Source: Fibrobacter sp. (GTDB taxonomy: Bacteria; Fibrobacterota; Fibrobacteria; Fibrobacterales; Fibrobacteraceae). Taken from it: 40,514 nucleotides of DNA. The notes below the pieces were generated by a model that did no database searches, was not told the DNA's origin, and worked only from the letters and a program-made list of their open reading frames with translations. The stretch is taken from contig JAISUZ010000084.1 in NCBI GenBank assembly GCA_031271785.1, positions 1-40,514 on the forward strand, in the 5' to 3' direction. The position numbers were made by a program, and so were the translations under genes. How positions within the stretch are numbered: the stretch's first letter is position 1; each line of letters starts with the position of its first letter. Shown in pieces: positions 24,101 to 33,368 of this stretch.

Positions 24101-26328
24101 TTTGTTTTCTCCGCAGGTTTCGCTTCCTGTAATTTTCTCCGGTGTTCCAGATTTTTTCGAATCTCAGCCGGATCCAATTTTTGTTTGGACGGAAACGCAC
24201 AGCGGAATCCGACTTGATTGCTCCAGTAACGGGTATCTTCGGTTTCTCTTTTCGTTAAATCAATGTCCGCTTCACTGTTTTTCCAGGAGCCGCCCTTCAC
24301 GACCCGCATATGCCCGCGCCAGATTCCCGCCGCGTCGCGCGTCCATTCGGCCACGTTGCCGGACATATCGAAAATTCCCCAGTCGTTGGGTTCTTTTAAA
24401 GCGGCCGGCTGCGGACCGTATCCGGGGTCTTTTTTCCCGAGAGCGTAAGAATTGTCGCGATAGAAGGCGAACTTATCCGGAGATCCGTTTTCTTCCAATA
24501 GCCACAGGGAGCCTTCGTTATAACCGGCCCGGCCCGCATATTCCCATTCGGTTTCCGACGGCAACGTTCCTCCGATTTCCCGGCAGAATGCGTTTGCTTC
24601 GTCCCAAGTGATGTTGTGTACCGGGCGTTCTTCGCCGGAAAAAGTCTGTTCCCGGGGGAATATGCCCATGATCCGCAGGTAATGCGCTTGCGTGACCTCG
24701 GTTTTGTGAAGCGCAAACGGCGGCAAGGATACGATTTTACCGCGGTAACGGAAAGAACCGGAATCCAACTCCCGCACCGCGCCGCGGAAAAGAAGTATCG
24801 AAAGCGAGTCGCCGGAAGAATCCGTCGCTGCTTTTTTCAAAGTGTCCGGCGCGGGAACTTCCGATACCGGAATCGTATCGCCGTTAAGCCAGCGCCGTAC
24901 TTCTTCCTGTTCTTTGATGAATGGAGGAAGTTCAAAAACGCCTTCGCCTTCGTAAGTTTCTCCGTCCGTTACAAACAGGAGTTTCGAGTAACGGTATTGA
25001 TAACGCACCGTAAGAGTATCGTTTTCCTTTACCCAAACCGGTTTGTTCTGCAAGACCATATCAAAGCGCACCTGCCCCGGCTCTTCCGTTTTTTGCGCGA
25101 GGGAATCCATGGAAATTTCTTGAGAAACTCCGGTCCAGCTCACCTGATAACGCAAGTCCGAAGAACGGAAACGGAGATTGATTTGTTTGACCGGAGGCAC
25201 TACGGCGAGCGTGTCGTTGATTTTCGATGAATCCAAAGCGACCGTATCGGAAACAAGGGTATCGCGTACAAAAGAAATCTCAACGGGCGCGAGCGCTACG
25301 CGAATTCTCAAGGCTTCCAAACTATCGCGTTTCATTCGAAGTAGATTTTCCGTCAAGAGAATGGTTTTGGATTTTTCCGCAAGCCACTCGGCTTCCGCCA
25401 TTTTCCGTACCCGCTGATAAGTTTCCCGGTAAGCGGCGGAAACACTGTCTTTGGGAGCACCGGCAATATCCGCGAACGGAGGGTAAATATCTTCGATCGG
25501 GATTGTCTTTATTTTCGGATCGCTTTCGGCATTCCGTAAATCCGCCATAAACTGATCGTATAACAATTCCACCACTTCCAAACTCCCGGCGGCTTTCACC
25601 AATTCCGGAGTGGTTCTCATTTTAATATCAAAAGGCGTTTTATCGACCACCACAAGTCTCGGTTTAAGATACGTCACACCGCCGACAGGCACCATCACCG
25701 CTTCGGTCACCGGATAAAAACCGGGCGCCGAGAAAACGGCAAAGAAGAGTCCGGGCTTCACAGGAAACAGGCTTCGTAAATTTTCCGTAACGGGTTTGCC
25801 GAAAGGTTCGACGGCTGTACCTTTAGGGAGCGAACGGAACACGACTTTCCCCGGAACCGGAGAGGCTTCCAAAGATTCCCATTTTCCGTTTTTCACAAAA
25901 TAAACTACGGGAATCCGCGAAGTATAGAGGTAATCGTGATCAACATAAATGTTCGCTTCGTCTTGAAACGCCTTGGTGCCCCGCTTGCCGTAAAACTTAA
26001 GGGAAGCGACTTCGTGCATAGACATTTTATTTGCTTTCAAATCAAAGGCATAGAGTTCCTGAAAGCGCTCTTCATCCATTTTTCCCAAAAACCAGCCGTA
26101 TTTCTTGGGGCCGAATTTATGCCGGAGATAAAACTCGCCGGGCTTCAGCGAAAAATGCGGTTTCGCGGAAATCAGTTTATCGCCTTCTTTTCCCAAATAA
26201 ATTCTGGAATCCACTTCAAGAGAAAGGCTATCTTGGAGTTGATCCGGCGGAACCGTAAAGTTTTTATCTTCTTTGCCGGCAAAAGAAAGCGCTACGCTCA
26301 TCAAGAGAAAAACCAGTACGACTCTCAT
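24097..26328 (-). CDS. Secreted SUMF1/FGE-domain protein
   Basis: This 743-residue protein starts with a Sec signal peptide (MRVVLVFLLMSVALSFAG). A PEGA-like beta segment lies near 175-240, a charged region near 250-400, and a C-terminal SUMF1 (formylglycine-generating-enzyme-like) domain about 540-735: LHKTEVTQAHYLRIMG, PVHNITWDEANAFCREIGGTLPSETEWEYAGRAG, GIFDMSGNVAEWTRD, GGSWKNSE, NQVGFRCAF. The paired active-site cysteines of true FGE are not apparent, so a binding or structural role is more likely than sulfatase maturation. Similar proteins form a paralogous family in Fibrobacter, as far as I recall. AAGGA precedes the ATG. It lies 53 bases downstream of uvrA and is coupled to the small membrane protein. 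Confidence 0.8.
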   Translation of the reverse strand: MRVVLVFLLMSVALSFAGKEDKNFTVPPDQLQDSLSLEVDSRIYLGKEGDKLISAKPHFSLKPGEFYLRHKFGPKKYGWFLGKMDEERFQELYAFDLKANKMSMHEVASLKFYGKRGTKAFQDEANIYVDHDYLYTSRIPVVYFVKNGKWESLEASPVPGKVVFRSLPKGTAVEPFGKPVTENLRSLFPVKPGLFFAVFSAPGFYPVTEAVMVPVGGVTYLKPRLVVVDKTPFDIKMRTTPELVKAAGSLEVVELLYDQFMADLRNAESDPKIKTIPIEDIYPPFADIAGAPKDSVSAAYRETYQRVRKMAEAEWLAEKSKTILLTENLLRMKRDSLEALRIRVALAPVEISFVRDTLVSDTVALDSSKINDTLAVVPPVKQINLRFRSSDLRYQVSWTGVSQEISMDSLAQKTEEPGQVRFDMVLQNKPVWVKENDTLTVRYQYRYSKLLFVTDGETYEGEGVFELPPFIKEQEEVRRWLNGDTIPVSEVPAPDTLKKAATDSSGDSLSILLFRGAVRELDSGSFRYRGKIVSLPPFALHKTEVTQAHYLRIMGIFPREQTFSGEERPVHNITWDEANAFCREIGGTLPSETEWEYAGRAGYNEGSLWLLEENGSPDKFAFYRDNSYALGKKDPGYGPQPAALKEPNDWGIFDMSGNVAEWTRDAAGIWRGHMRVVKGGSWKNSEADIDLTKRETEDTRYWSNQVGFRCAFPSKQKLDPAEIRKNLEHRRKLQEAKPAEKTK

Positions 26329-26381
26329 AAAATCAGTTCCTTTTTTGCAAATACGCAGTGCTTGTAAAGATAAACTAATTC

Positions 26382-29300
26382 TTAAATGTTCGTTCCCGCC
26401 TCCATGAGGAATCCGCCGCCGTCGCCTCCTTCGGGACCGAGTTCAATCCGGTAATCCGCAAGCCGGATCACATCGGGGTGATGTTCGATAAGCACCACCG
26501 TATCGCCGCGGGCTACCAAACGGTGCAAGAGCGTCCAAAGAAGCTGAATATCCGCGAGATGAAGCCCCGTAGTCGGTTCGTCCAAAAGATAAAGCGTGCC
26601 GGAAGCATGCGCCCGGGAAAGTTCCGCCGCGAGTTTCATCCGCTGAGCTTCTCCGCCGGAAAGCGTTGTTACGGATTGCCCCAAACGCAAATAGCCGAGC
26701 CCTACATCGCACAAAATGCTCAACGGTTTTACAATGGAAGAAATCCCTTCAAAAAAGGTGCACGCTTCATTCAAACGCATATCCAAAACATCGGCGATGT
26801 TTTTTCCCTTAAACTCAACCGAGAGCGTTTCCTGATTGTAGCGTTTTCCTTTGCATTCTTCGCAGACTTCCCAAACGTCGGATAAAAAGTGCATGGAGAG
26901 AGAAACCACGCCTCTGCCTTCGCAAGCGCTGCAGCGCCCGCGCGCCACGTTGTAGCTGAAACGCCCCACATCGAAGCCTTTCATTTTGGAAACGTCGAGA
27001 CGCGCAAATAACTGCCGGATCGAATCTAAAACGCCGGTGTAACTTGCCGGCGTAGAGCGCGGCGTTCCCGAAATCGGCGATTGATCTACAAGCAGCACTT
27101 CTTTCACGGACGGCGGGAGTTCAATGAGTTTTCCCGAAAGTTTTTTCTTTTTCCCGCGGGACAGCGCGGTTTGCACCGCCGGATAAATTTCATCCATCAC
27201 AAGAGAACTTTTTCCGGAACCCGAAACACCCGAAACCACCGTAATCGCCTTTGTGGGAATTTGTACGGAAATATTTTTCAGGTTGTGAGCGTTTAAGTTT
27301 TTGAATTTCAGGAATGAATCGAATGGCCGCGCCGGAACGTTTTCCGGGTTTTGAAGTTTCTTTTTTCCGCTCAGGTATTTCACGGTTTCGCTCTGAGGGT
27401 ATTCCTTGACAGCGGAAGCTTTGGCTAACGCTTTGGGCGCGCCGAGGGCTACGACTTCTCCGCCGAATTCTCCGGCGGAAGGACCGAGATCGAGAAGATG
27501 ATCGGCGGAACGAATCACATCCATATCGTGTTCCACCATCACGAGCGTATTCCCGAGTTTTTTCAAATGCTTTAACGTCTCTAATAATTTATGCGTATCG
27601 CTTTGATGCAAGCCGACCGTGGGTTCGTCCAAAACATAAAGCACGCCTTCCAAACCGCTCCCGATTTGGCTTGCGAGGCGAATGCGCTGCGCTTCGCCGC
27701 CGGAAAGCGTATCCCCCGCTCTTGAAAGCGAAAGATAACCGAGCCCGACGTTGATCAAAAAGTCGAGCCGCCCCAAAATTTCCCGCAAGAGCGGAGCCGC
27801 CACCAGTTCGTCGCCGCCGGAAAACCGGCAGGCCTCAAACCACTGTTTCGCTTTCGCAATACTTTTCGAGGTCACGGACATAATGCTCTCGTTTTGAATC
27901 AGCACCGAACGGTATTCGGGCTTCAAACGCTCCCCATGACAATCCGGACAAACTTCGTTATTCTCATCCGTACCGAGTCCGTAACAGGTTTCGCAAGCGC
28001 CCCAGTGCGTATTGAAACTGAAATTTTTCGGATCCAGCTTGCTTTCCATGTACCAGTGGCAAGAAGGGCAACCGGGTACAAGAGAAAATGTTTCCGGCCG
28101 ATTCTCCGTTTGAACGCCGAGAATCCCGTTGCCGTCGCGGTAAGCGCGTTCCAGAGCCTCCTGCAAACGCACTTTATTTTTTGCGCTCAATACAAAATAA
28201 TCCGTCACCGCAAAAATTTGAGCCACATTTTTCCCGATGGAAGTCAGCGGCAAATCCGTTAATCTTCCGTTCATCATTACTTTGCGGTAACCCATTTCGG
28301 TGAGACGCTCCGAAATCAATTTCGGGCCGGAGATTTCCGAAACCATCGCCGCCCGGTTACTTTTTTGAATCCAAACCGGCGTGAGAATCGTAAGTTCGCG
28401 GCCTTTGGAAGTTTCCCAGAATTTATCCGCAATTTGCGGCACCGTCCAAAAACGAATCGGCTCTCCGCAATGAATGCAGTGCATTTTCCCGGCGCGCGCC
28501 CACAAAATACGGAAGTAATCGTAAATCTCCGTAAGGGTCGCCACAATACTCCGCGGGCTCCGGCTGGAACTGCCCTGATCGATTGCAATGGCGGGAGCGA
28601 GCCCGCGTATCGCATCAATGCTTCCCCGGTCCATGCGCCCCAAAAACCGGCGGGCATAAGTGCTGAGCGTTTCCACAAACCGCCGCTGCCCTTCCGCAAA
28701 AAGCGTGTGAAACACGAGGCTCGATTTCCCCGAACCCGAAACACCCGAAACCACCGTAATTTCATGCCGCGGAATCGTGACCGAAATATTTTTCAAATTG
28801 TGTTTTCGCGCGCCCACAATTTCAATATCCAGAGAAGCGGAATCGGTTTCCGCCACGCTCTCCAAAATGTCTCCGGTAAGCGCTTCCCGGTTTAAAACTT
28901 TCTTCAGGAAACGTCCCGTATGCGATCTTTCATTTTCCGCAATTTGTTCCGGCGTACCGGCGGCAATTACTTCGCCGCCCGCTTCACCCGCTTCAGGTCC
29001 GAGGTCAATCACATAATCCGCGCACTTAATCACATCCAGGTTGTGTTCGATAATCACCATACTGTTCCCCTGACTCCGCAAACGGGCGAGGCAGGAAAGC
29101 AAGCGGTTAATATCTTCAAAATGAAGCCCGGTCGTCGGCTCGTCGAGAAGATACAGCGTGCGCCCGGTACCGGGGCGTCGCAGCTCCGTTGCAATCTTGA
29201 TGCGCTGCGCTTCGCCGCCGGAAAGCGTGGTGGAAGGCTGCCCGAGTTTCAGATAACCGAGCCCGATCTCCTGAAGCAATAAAAGCGGCTCGCGGATCTT

Positions 29301-31664
29301 CGGAATATCCGTGAAAAAAGCAATCGCCTCATCGATACTCATGTCGAGCACTTCGGTAATCGTTCTTCCTTTATAATGAATCTCCAACGTCGCCGCATTA
29401 AAACGTTTACCGCCGCAAACTTCGCAAGGCACCTGCACATTCGGGAGAATCTGCATCTCAACGCTGATCACCCCCGCGCCCTCACAGGCATCGCACCGCC
29501 CGCCCGCGACATTGAAACTGAATCGCCCCTTCGCATAGCCGCGGGCTTTACTTTCGGGCATCTTTGCAAACAAATCGCGAATATCGTCAAAGATTTTCGT
29601 ATAAGTCGCCGGGTTCGAGCGCGGCGTTCTCCCGATCGGACTTTGGTCGATCTCAATCACTTTATTGATATGCTCAAGCCCGGTAATCTTATCGAACTCT
29701 CCGGGAGGATCTTCCGCGCCATGAAAATGGCGCGCGAGTTCGCATTTCAGAATCCGGTTCACGAGCGTACTTTTTCCGGAACCCGAAACGCCCGTCACCA
29801 CCGTGAACGTCCCATCCAGAGGAATCTTCACGCTGATATTTTTCAGATTATTTTCCCGCGCCCCTTTGATTTCCAGGCACGGCGTTTTCGCAGTCACTTT
29901 TTTGCGTTCCTGCGGAATTTCGATTTTCTTTTTCCCGCTGAGGTATTGCCCGGTCAGCGACTTCGGATTCTTAATCAAATCGTCAACGCTTCCCGCCGCC
30001 GTAATCGCGCCGCCGCGAATACCCGCGAAAGGCCCCACGTCAATCACATAATCCGCGTAACGCATGGTCTCTTCGTCATGTTCCACCACAATCAAACTGT
30101 TCCCCTGGCGGCGCAAACGCTCTAAAATAGAAAGCAGCATTAAATTATCGCGCGGGTGAAGCCCGATACTCGGCTCATCCAAAACGTAAAGCACGCCCTG
30201 AAGCCCCGCCCCCACAGCGCTCGCGAGGCGAATCCGCTGCGCTTCCCCGCCGGAAAGGGTGGCTGCCCCGCGAGAAATCGTAAGATACCCAAGTCCCACC
30301 GCTTTCAAAAAACCGAGACGGTTTCGAATCTCTTTAAAAATCTCCTTTCCGACCCGTTCCTCTTTTTCGGACAACACAAGACGATTGAAAAAATCTTCCG
30401 AACGGTCAATCGACCACTCGCTGATCTCGTGAATTCCGTGACCGTGAAACCGCACGGAAAGCGCCGCGGGGTGAAGCCGCGAACCCAAACATTCGGGACA
30501 AACTTCATCAAGCATAAAACGGCGGAAGTGCGCAATGTGCCATTGCTCCCAAACTTCATTCATCACGGGAATCACACCCGAAAGCGCCGGCTCCCCCTCA
30601 ATCCCGTATAAAACCGCATGTTTCGCCTCTTCGGACAAATCTTTCCAGGGCGTTGAAAGTGAAAAGTGCTTGCGCTTTGCAATCGCTCTCAACTCTTTCC
30701 AGCCGTAACGGGTAAAAATCATATCCCCGTCCGCCTTCTGGCATTTCAGCGCGCCGTCGTTAATGGATTTCGTCTCGTCGGGCACAATCAAACCCGGATC
30801 GAATTGATAACTGCGGCCAAGACCCTTACAAGCGGGGCACTGCCCTTTCAGATCGTTAAACGAAAAGAAACGCGGCTCCAACTCGGGAATCGAAATCCCG
30901 CAATCCACACACGCAAGCTCCGTCCCCTGCAAGAAATACTCGCTGTCATCCACAAGGAACGCCACGAGTTTCTCGCCGGTAAGGCGGAGCGCCTGCTCGA
31001 TCGCCTCCCGCACACGGGAAATCCGTTTCCGCTCAAGCACCACGCGGTCCGTCACCACTTCAATCGTATGCTTCTCGTAACGCTCAAGCGGCGGCACCTC
31101 TCCGATCGCATAAATCTTTCCGTCCACCCGCACGCGGGAAAACCCTTTTTCCGCAAGCTCGGCAAGCTCTTTCCGGTATTCACCCTTGCGCTCCTGCACA
31201 ATCGGCGCGAGCACCACCAAATTCCGATTCTCGTAATCCGTATAAAGCCTGTCCACAATCTGATCTTCGGTCTGCGCCCGAATCACCTTCCCGCATTGCG
31301 GACAATGAGGCACCCCGAGCCGCGCATACAAAAGACGGTAGTAATCCATAATCTCAACGGAAGTCCCCACCGTTGAGCGCGGATTGCGATTGATCGTCTT
31401 CTGGTCGATGGAAATCGTCGGCGAAATCCCGCGGATCGTCTCCACAAGCGGCCGCTTCATAGTTCCGATAAACTGCCGCGCATACGCCGAAAGCGACTCG
31501 ATAAACCGCCGCTGCCCCTCTTGAAAAATCGTGTCGAAAGCAAGACTCGACTTTCCGGAACCCGAAACTCCCGTAATCACCACAATGGAATCGCGCGGAA
31601 TCTGAAGATCCAAATGTTTCAAGTTATGTTCATGAGCATCACGAATAATGAGCGAACGAGTCAT
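26382..31664 (-). CDS. uvrA: Double-length excinuclease ABC subunit A (tandem UvrA)
   Basis: UvrA recognises bulky DNA lesions and loads UvrB. Usual UvrA is about 940 residues; this one has 1760, made of two complete UvrA units in one frame with the junction near residues 935-950. Four Walker A motifs (GVSGSGKS) start near residues 32, about 626, about 970 and about 1480, with four LSGGEAQR signatures. Each unit keeps its CxxC zinc modules: CVDC/CPAC and CEGAG/CEVCGG in the first, CPSC/CETC/CPDC and CEGRG/CEECKG in the second. Nothing suggests a frameshift or decay. A similar tandem arrangement is known in Chlamydiae. The protein may act as a covalent dimer. Its promoter carries a candidate LexA site. 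Confidence 0.95.
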   Translation of the reverse strand: MTRSLIIRDAHEHNLKHLDLQIPRDSIVVITGVSGSGKSSLAFDTIFQEGQRRFIESLSAYARQFIGTMKRPLVETIRGISPTISIDQKTINRNPRSTVGTSVEIMDYYRLLYARLGVPHCPQCGKVIRAQTEDQIVDRLYTDYENRNLVVLAPIVQERKGEYRKELAELAEKGFSRVRVDGKIYAIGEVPPLERYEKHTIEVVTDRVVLERKRISRVREAIEQALRLTGEKLVAFLVDDSEYFLQGTELACVDCGISIPELEPRFFSFNDLKGQCPACKGLGRSYQFDPGLIVPDETKSINDGALKCQKADGDMIFTRYGWKELRAIAKRKHFSLSTPWKDLSEEAKHAVLYGIEGEPALSGVIPVMNEVWEQWHIAHFRRFMLDEVCPECLGSRLHPAALSVRFHGHGIHEISEWSIDRSEDFFNRLVLSEKEERVGKEIFKEIRNRLGFLKAVGLGYLTISRGAATLSGGEAQRIRLASAVGAGLQGVLYVLDEPSIGLHPRDNLMLLSILERLRRQGNSLIVVEHDEETMRYADYVIDVGPFAGIRGGAITAAGSVDDLIKNPKSLTGQYLSGKKKIEIPQERKKVTAKTPCLEIKGARENNLKNISVKIPLDGTFTVVTGVSGSGKSTLVNRILKCELARHFHGAEDPPGEFDKITGLEHINKVIEIDQSPIGRTPRSNPATYTKIFDDIRDLFAKMPESKARGYAKGRFSFNVAGGRCDACEGAGVISVEMQILPNVQVPCEVCGGKRFNAATLEIHYKGRTITEVLDMSIDEAIAFFTDIPKIREPLLLLQEIGLGYLKLGQPSTTLSGGEAQRIKIATELRRPGTGRTLYLLDEPTTGLHFEDINRLLSCLARLRSQGNSMVIIEHNLDVIKCADYVIDLGPEAGEAGGEVIAAGTPEQIAENERSHTGRFLKKVLNREALTGDILESVAETDSASLDIEIVGARKHNLKNISVTIPRHEITVVSGVSGSGKSSLVFHTLFAEGQRRFVETLSTYARRFLGRMDRGSIDAIRGLAPAIAIDQGSSSRSPRSIVATLTEIYDYFRILWARAGKMHCIHCGEPIRFWTVPQIADKFWETSKGRELTILTPVWIQKSNRAAMVSEISGPKLISERLTEMGYRKVMMNGRLTDLPLTSIGKNVAQIFAVTDYFVLSAKNKVRLQEALERAYRDGNGILGVQTENRPETFSLVPGCPSCHWYMESKLDPKNFSFNTHWGACETCYGLGTDENNEVCPDCHGERLKPEYRSVLIQNESIMSVTSKSIAKAKQWFEACRFSGGDELVAAPLLREILGRLDFLINVGLGYLSLSRAGDTLSGGEAQRIRLASQIGSGLEGVLYVLDEPTVGLHQSDTHKLLETLKHLKKLGNTLVMVEHDMDVIRSADHLLDLGPSAGEFGGEVVALGAPKALAKASAVKEYPQSETVKYLSGKKKLQNPENVPARPFDSFLKFKNLNAHNLKNISVQIPTKAITVVSGVSGSGKSSLVMDEIYPAVQTALSRGKKKKLSGKLIELPPSVKEVLLVDQSPISGTPRSTPASYTGVLDSIRQLFARLDVSKMKGFDVGRFSYNVARGRCSACEGRGVVSLSMHFLSDVWEVCEECKGKRYNQETLSVEFKGKNIADVLDMRLNEACTFFEGISSIVKPLSILCDVGLGYLRLGQSVTTLSGGEAQRMKLAAELSRAHASGTLYLLDEPTTGLHLADIQLLWTLLHRLVARGDTVVLIEHHPDVIRLADYRIELGPEGGDGGGFLMEAGTNI

Positions 31665-31676
31665 AATGATTTAACC

Positions 31677-31712
31677 AAAATAAGATTTAACAAATAAGTG
31701 AACAAATGTGCA
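31677..31712 (-). promoter_or_regulatory. uvrA promoter with candidate LexA (SOS) box
   Basis: On the minus strand TGCACATTTGTTCA (31712-31699) matches the F. succinogenes LexA consensus TGCNC-N4-GTGCA at all but one defined base. The -35 TTGTTC (31705-31700) lies inside it, and a -10 TATTTT (31682-31677) follows after exactly 17 bases, 12 bases before the uvrA ATG. LexA bound here would block the promoter. uvrA is a classic SOS gene, which agrees. Confidence 0.6.
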
Positions 31713-31798
31713 GCGAATATACAAAAAACCGGCGAAAAAGACAAGGGATCGAGAAATTCGAAATATCTTTCCCCTACCCCAGGACAAAATTTTTTAAT

Positions 31799-31925
31799 GG
31801 GCGTGCCCCGGCGCATTTATATAAAACCGGCATGAAAACCGCGCCGGGCCGGCGTGTTTCCGGGCTACCCTCCGGTCGGTGCTGCGCACTGCGCGCAAGC
31901 GCGCACCCTCCGCCTGCCTCACGCG
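31799..31925. repeat. GGGCGTGCCCC repeat, copy 2
   Basis: This element starts with GGGCGTGCCCCGGCGC and ends with CCTCCGCCTGCCTCACGCG. The first stem is CCGGCGC / GCGCCGG, the second GTGC-TGC-GCAC, and the third TGCGC/GCGCA, with arms that differ from copies 1 and 3 yet still pair. It lies upstream of uvrA in the divergent gap before the Rpn gene. Confidence 0.75.
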
Positions 31926-31930
31926 AAGAA

Positions 31931-32051
31931 AAGGCATTCGTATATGCCTCCAGCACGCAAGCGTATTGACGTTGTTTAATAGAATTGCCCGATTATGTAA
32001 GACTTTTCAAGTCTGCGGTGATGCTTATTTTACGGCATATACAAACGCCTT
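31931..32051. repeat. Palindromic cassette next to repeat copy 2
   Basis: Left arm AAGGCATTCGTATATGCC (31931-31948) pairs with GGCATATACAAACGCCTT (32034-32051) at 16 of 18 positions. Inside are ACGCAAGCGT, and a perfect hairpin AGACTT-TTC-AAGTCT (32000-32014). The segment ATGTAAGACTT through TGCTTA is shared with the cassette at 20675-20872. A shorter relative follows repeat copy 3 at 40400-40481. Confidence 0.65.
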
Positions 32052-32102
32052 GAAAATGTAACTCAAGTTCCTCGAGTATGAAATTTAGGGATTCGGGGCA
32101 AA

Positions 32103-32295
32103 GCGGCGATGAACTTGTTATGGCAAGGCATAGCCCGCGGCCATCCGGACCTTACCGGATCGCCGCACGCGCTCCGCGTTCGCGAGAAATCGCGAACTCA
32201 ACCGATGCGGCCAAAACGGCGGGCGGAAGCCGGTGAAGATTCTGCGATATTCGCCGGTTGAAGCGAGGAGGATTGCTTCCCCCAACCAATCCAAT
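32103..32295 (+). ncRNA. Candidate structured RNA or repeat upstream of the Rpn gene
   Basis: The stretch is dense in stems and has no supported gene. GCGGCGAT (32103-32110) pairs perfectly with ATCGCCGC (32159-32166) and encloses GGC-ATA-GCC and an ATCCGG (32143-32148) / CCGGAT (32155-32160) hairpin, whose outer two pairs compete with the first helix. GTTCGCGA-GAAA-TCGCGAAC (32178-32197) is a perfect eight-pair hairpin with a GNRA-type GAAA loop. CCGGTGAA / TTCGCCGG (near 32230-32260) and GAAGC/GCTTC follow. No match to RNase P, tmRNA, SRP, 6S or a riboswitch that I know was seen. Strand and function are uncertain; an extragenic repeat is an alternative. Confidence 0.35.
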
Positions 32296-32387
32296 GAACT
32301 TTTTTCACATTTCCGGGAACAAAACCGCATTCCCGTTCGTTAATACTTTAGGCAGGCACGTTGCTTGCCGGAAAAAAAGGTAAACGT

Positions 32388-33329
32388 ATGGAAACCGACA
32401 AAAACAACAGCTCAAACCAACTTCAAATACCGGAAATTTTCAAAGGCAAACTCTTTATTGATCCGCGATATGATGAAGCATTCAAAATCCTGTTTAACGA
32501 TAAAAAACTGCTGATTCACTTCTTAAACGGCATTTTGAAACTCGAAAACGAAACCCAAATCACTGACATCGACTACCTTCCCCAGGAAAATATCGCAGGT
32601 TTCACGGATGCGGTCGTCTCGGGACGTTTTGATATCATCGCCAGAACCCAAAGCGAAGAATACATCAATATTGAAATTCAGCAGCAAAAGCATGCTTTCT
32701 GGAAAGACCGTGTACTTCTCTATAACGCGCTCCTTATGCTTCAAGCCAAAAAAGACTGGAATGACAAGCAAAAAACGAAACATGGAAACAAGAGTCATTA
32801 TGTTCCCAGAGTGGTTTCAATTTGGGTTTGTGATTTCAAACAGGGCTCTACCTCTCATTTTCACGATGAGTGGATGCTTTACAGCAAAAATGAGATTGAG
32901 AAGAGAGTGAACATCTTGCCTGTGACGAATGGATTAAGCTATATTTTTTTAGAACTCCCGAAGTTCCGCAAGCATATTGACGAACTGACGACGATTGAAG
33001 ACAAATGGCTTTATTTGTTGAAAACAGCGGGTGACTTACGTTCGGTACCCAAGATGAATGATGAACTGTTTGACTTGGCTTACACACGACTTCGGGTGGA
33101 TAAACAGAATCAAGTGACCCTTTTGAAACTGGCGGAGAGCATGGTAACACAAGCAGAAATTAATGATTGCAAGACTCTTGCTTTGCAAGAAGGACGTCAA
33201 GAAGGGCGTGAGGCCGGGCGAAATGAAAAAGCCAGGGAAATGGCTCGTGAAATGTTGAAAGATAAGGCTTCGATTCGGACAATTTCAAAATACACGGGTC
33301 TCTCCGAAGAAGAAATCTTGAAGTTGTAA
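32388..33329 (+). CDS. Rpn-family PD-(D/E)XK nuclease / putative transposase
   Basis: The ATG at 32388 follows AAGG at suitable spacing and gives 313 residues; a frame from 32361 adds nine residues. LFIDPRYDEAFKILFND is the typical opening of this family. The PD-(D/E)XK catalytic set is visible as Asp82 (FDIIA) and Glu96-x-Gln98 (INIEIQQQ). The C-terminus has the usual basic EGRQEGREAGRNEKAREMAREM helix and a short helix-turn-helix-like tail (ASIRTISKYTGLSEEEILKL). Rpn proteins are RecA-independent recombination-promoting nucleases; such genes multiply in host genomes. No terminal inverted repeats bounding the gene were found. It appears intact, in a repeat-rich pocket. Confidence 0.88.
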   Translation: METDKNNSSNQLQIPEIFKGKLFIDPRYDEAFKILFNDKKLLIHFLNGILKLENETQITDIDYLPQENIAGFTDAVVSGRFDIIARTQSEEYINIEIQQQKHAFWKDRVLLYNALLMLQAKKDWNDKQKTKHGNKSHYVPRVVSIWVCDFKQGSTSHFHDEWMLYSKNEIEKRVNILPVTNGLSYIFLELPKFRKHIDELTTIEDKWLYLLKTAGDLRSVPKMNDELFDLAYTRLRVDKQNQVTLLKLAESMVTQAEINDCKTLALQEGRQEGREAGRNEKAREMAREMLKDKASIRTISKYTGLSEEEILKL

Positions 33330-33368
33330 CAACGGCGGCGGTTTTTTAACCCGGTAATACAGCCCTGT

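Noticed and set aside
29376-31376. Several plus-strand frames of 150-250 residues
   Set aside because: All are antisense to uvrA, whose motifs run continuously through the region.
31706-32061. Small frames inside the repeat region
   Set aside because: They read through palindromic repeats and use the repeat sequence as codons; no RBS or conserved product.
31799-33329. A complete insertion sequence carrying the Rpn gene
   Set aside because: The flanking repeats also occur without an Rpn gene and no matching terminal inverted repeats or target duplications bound 32388-33329.
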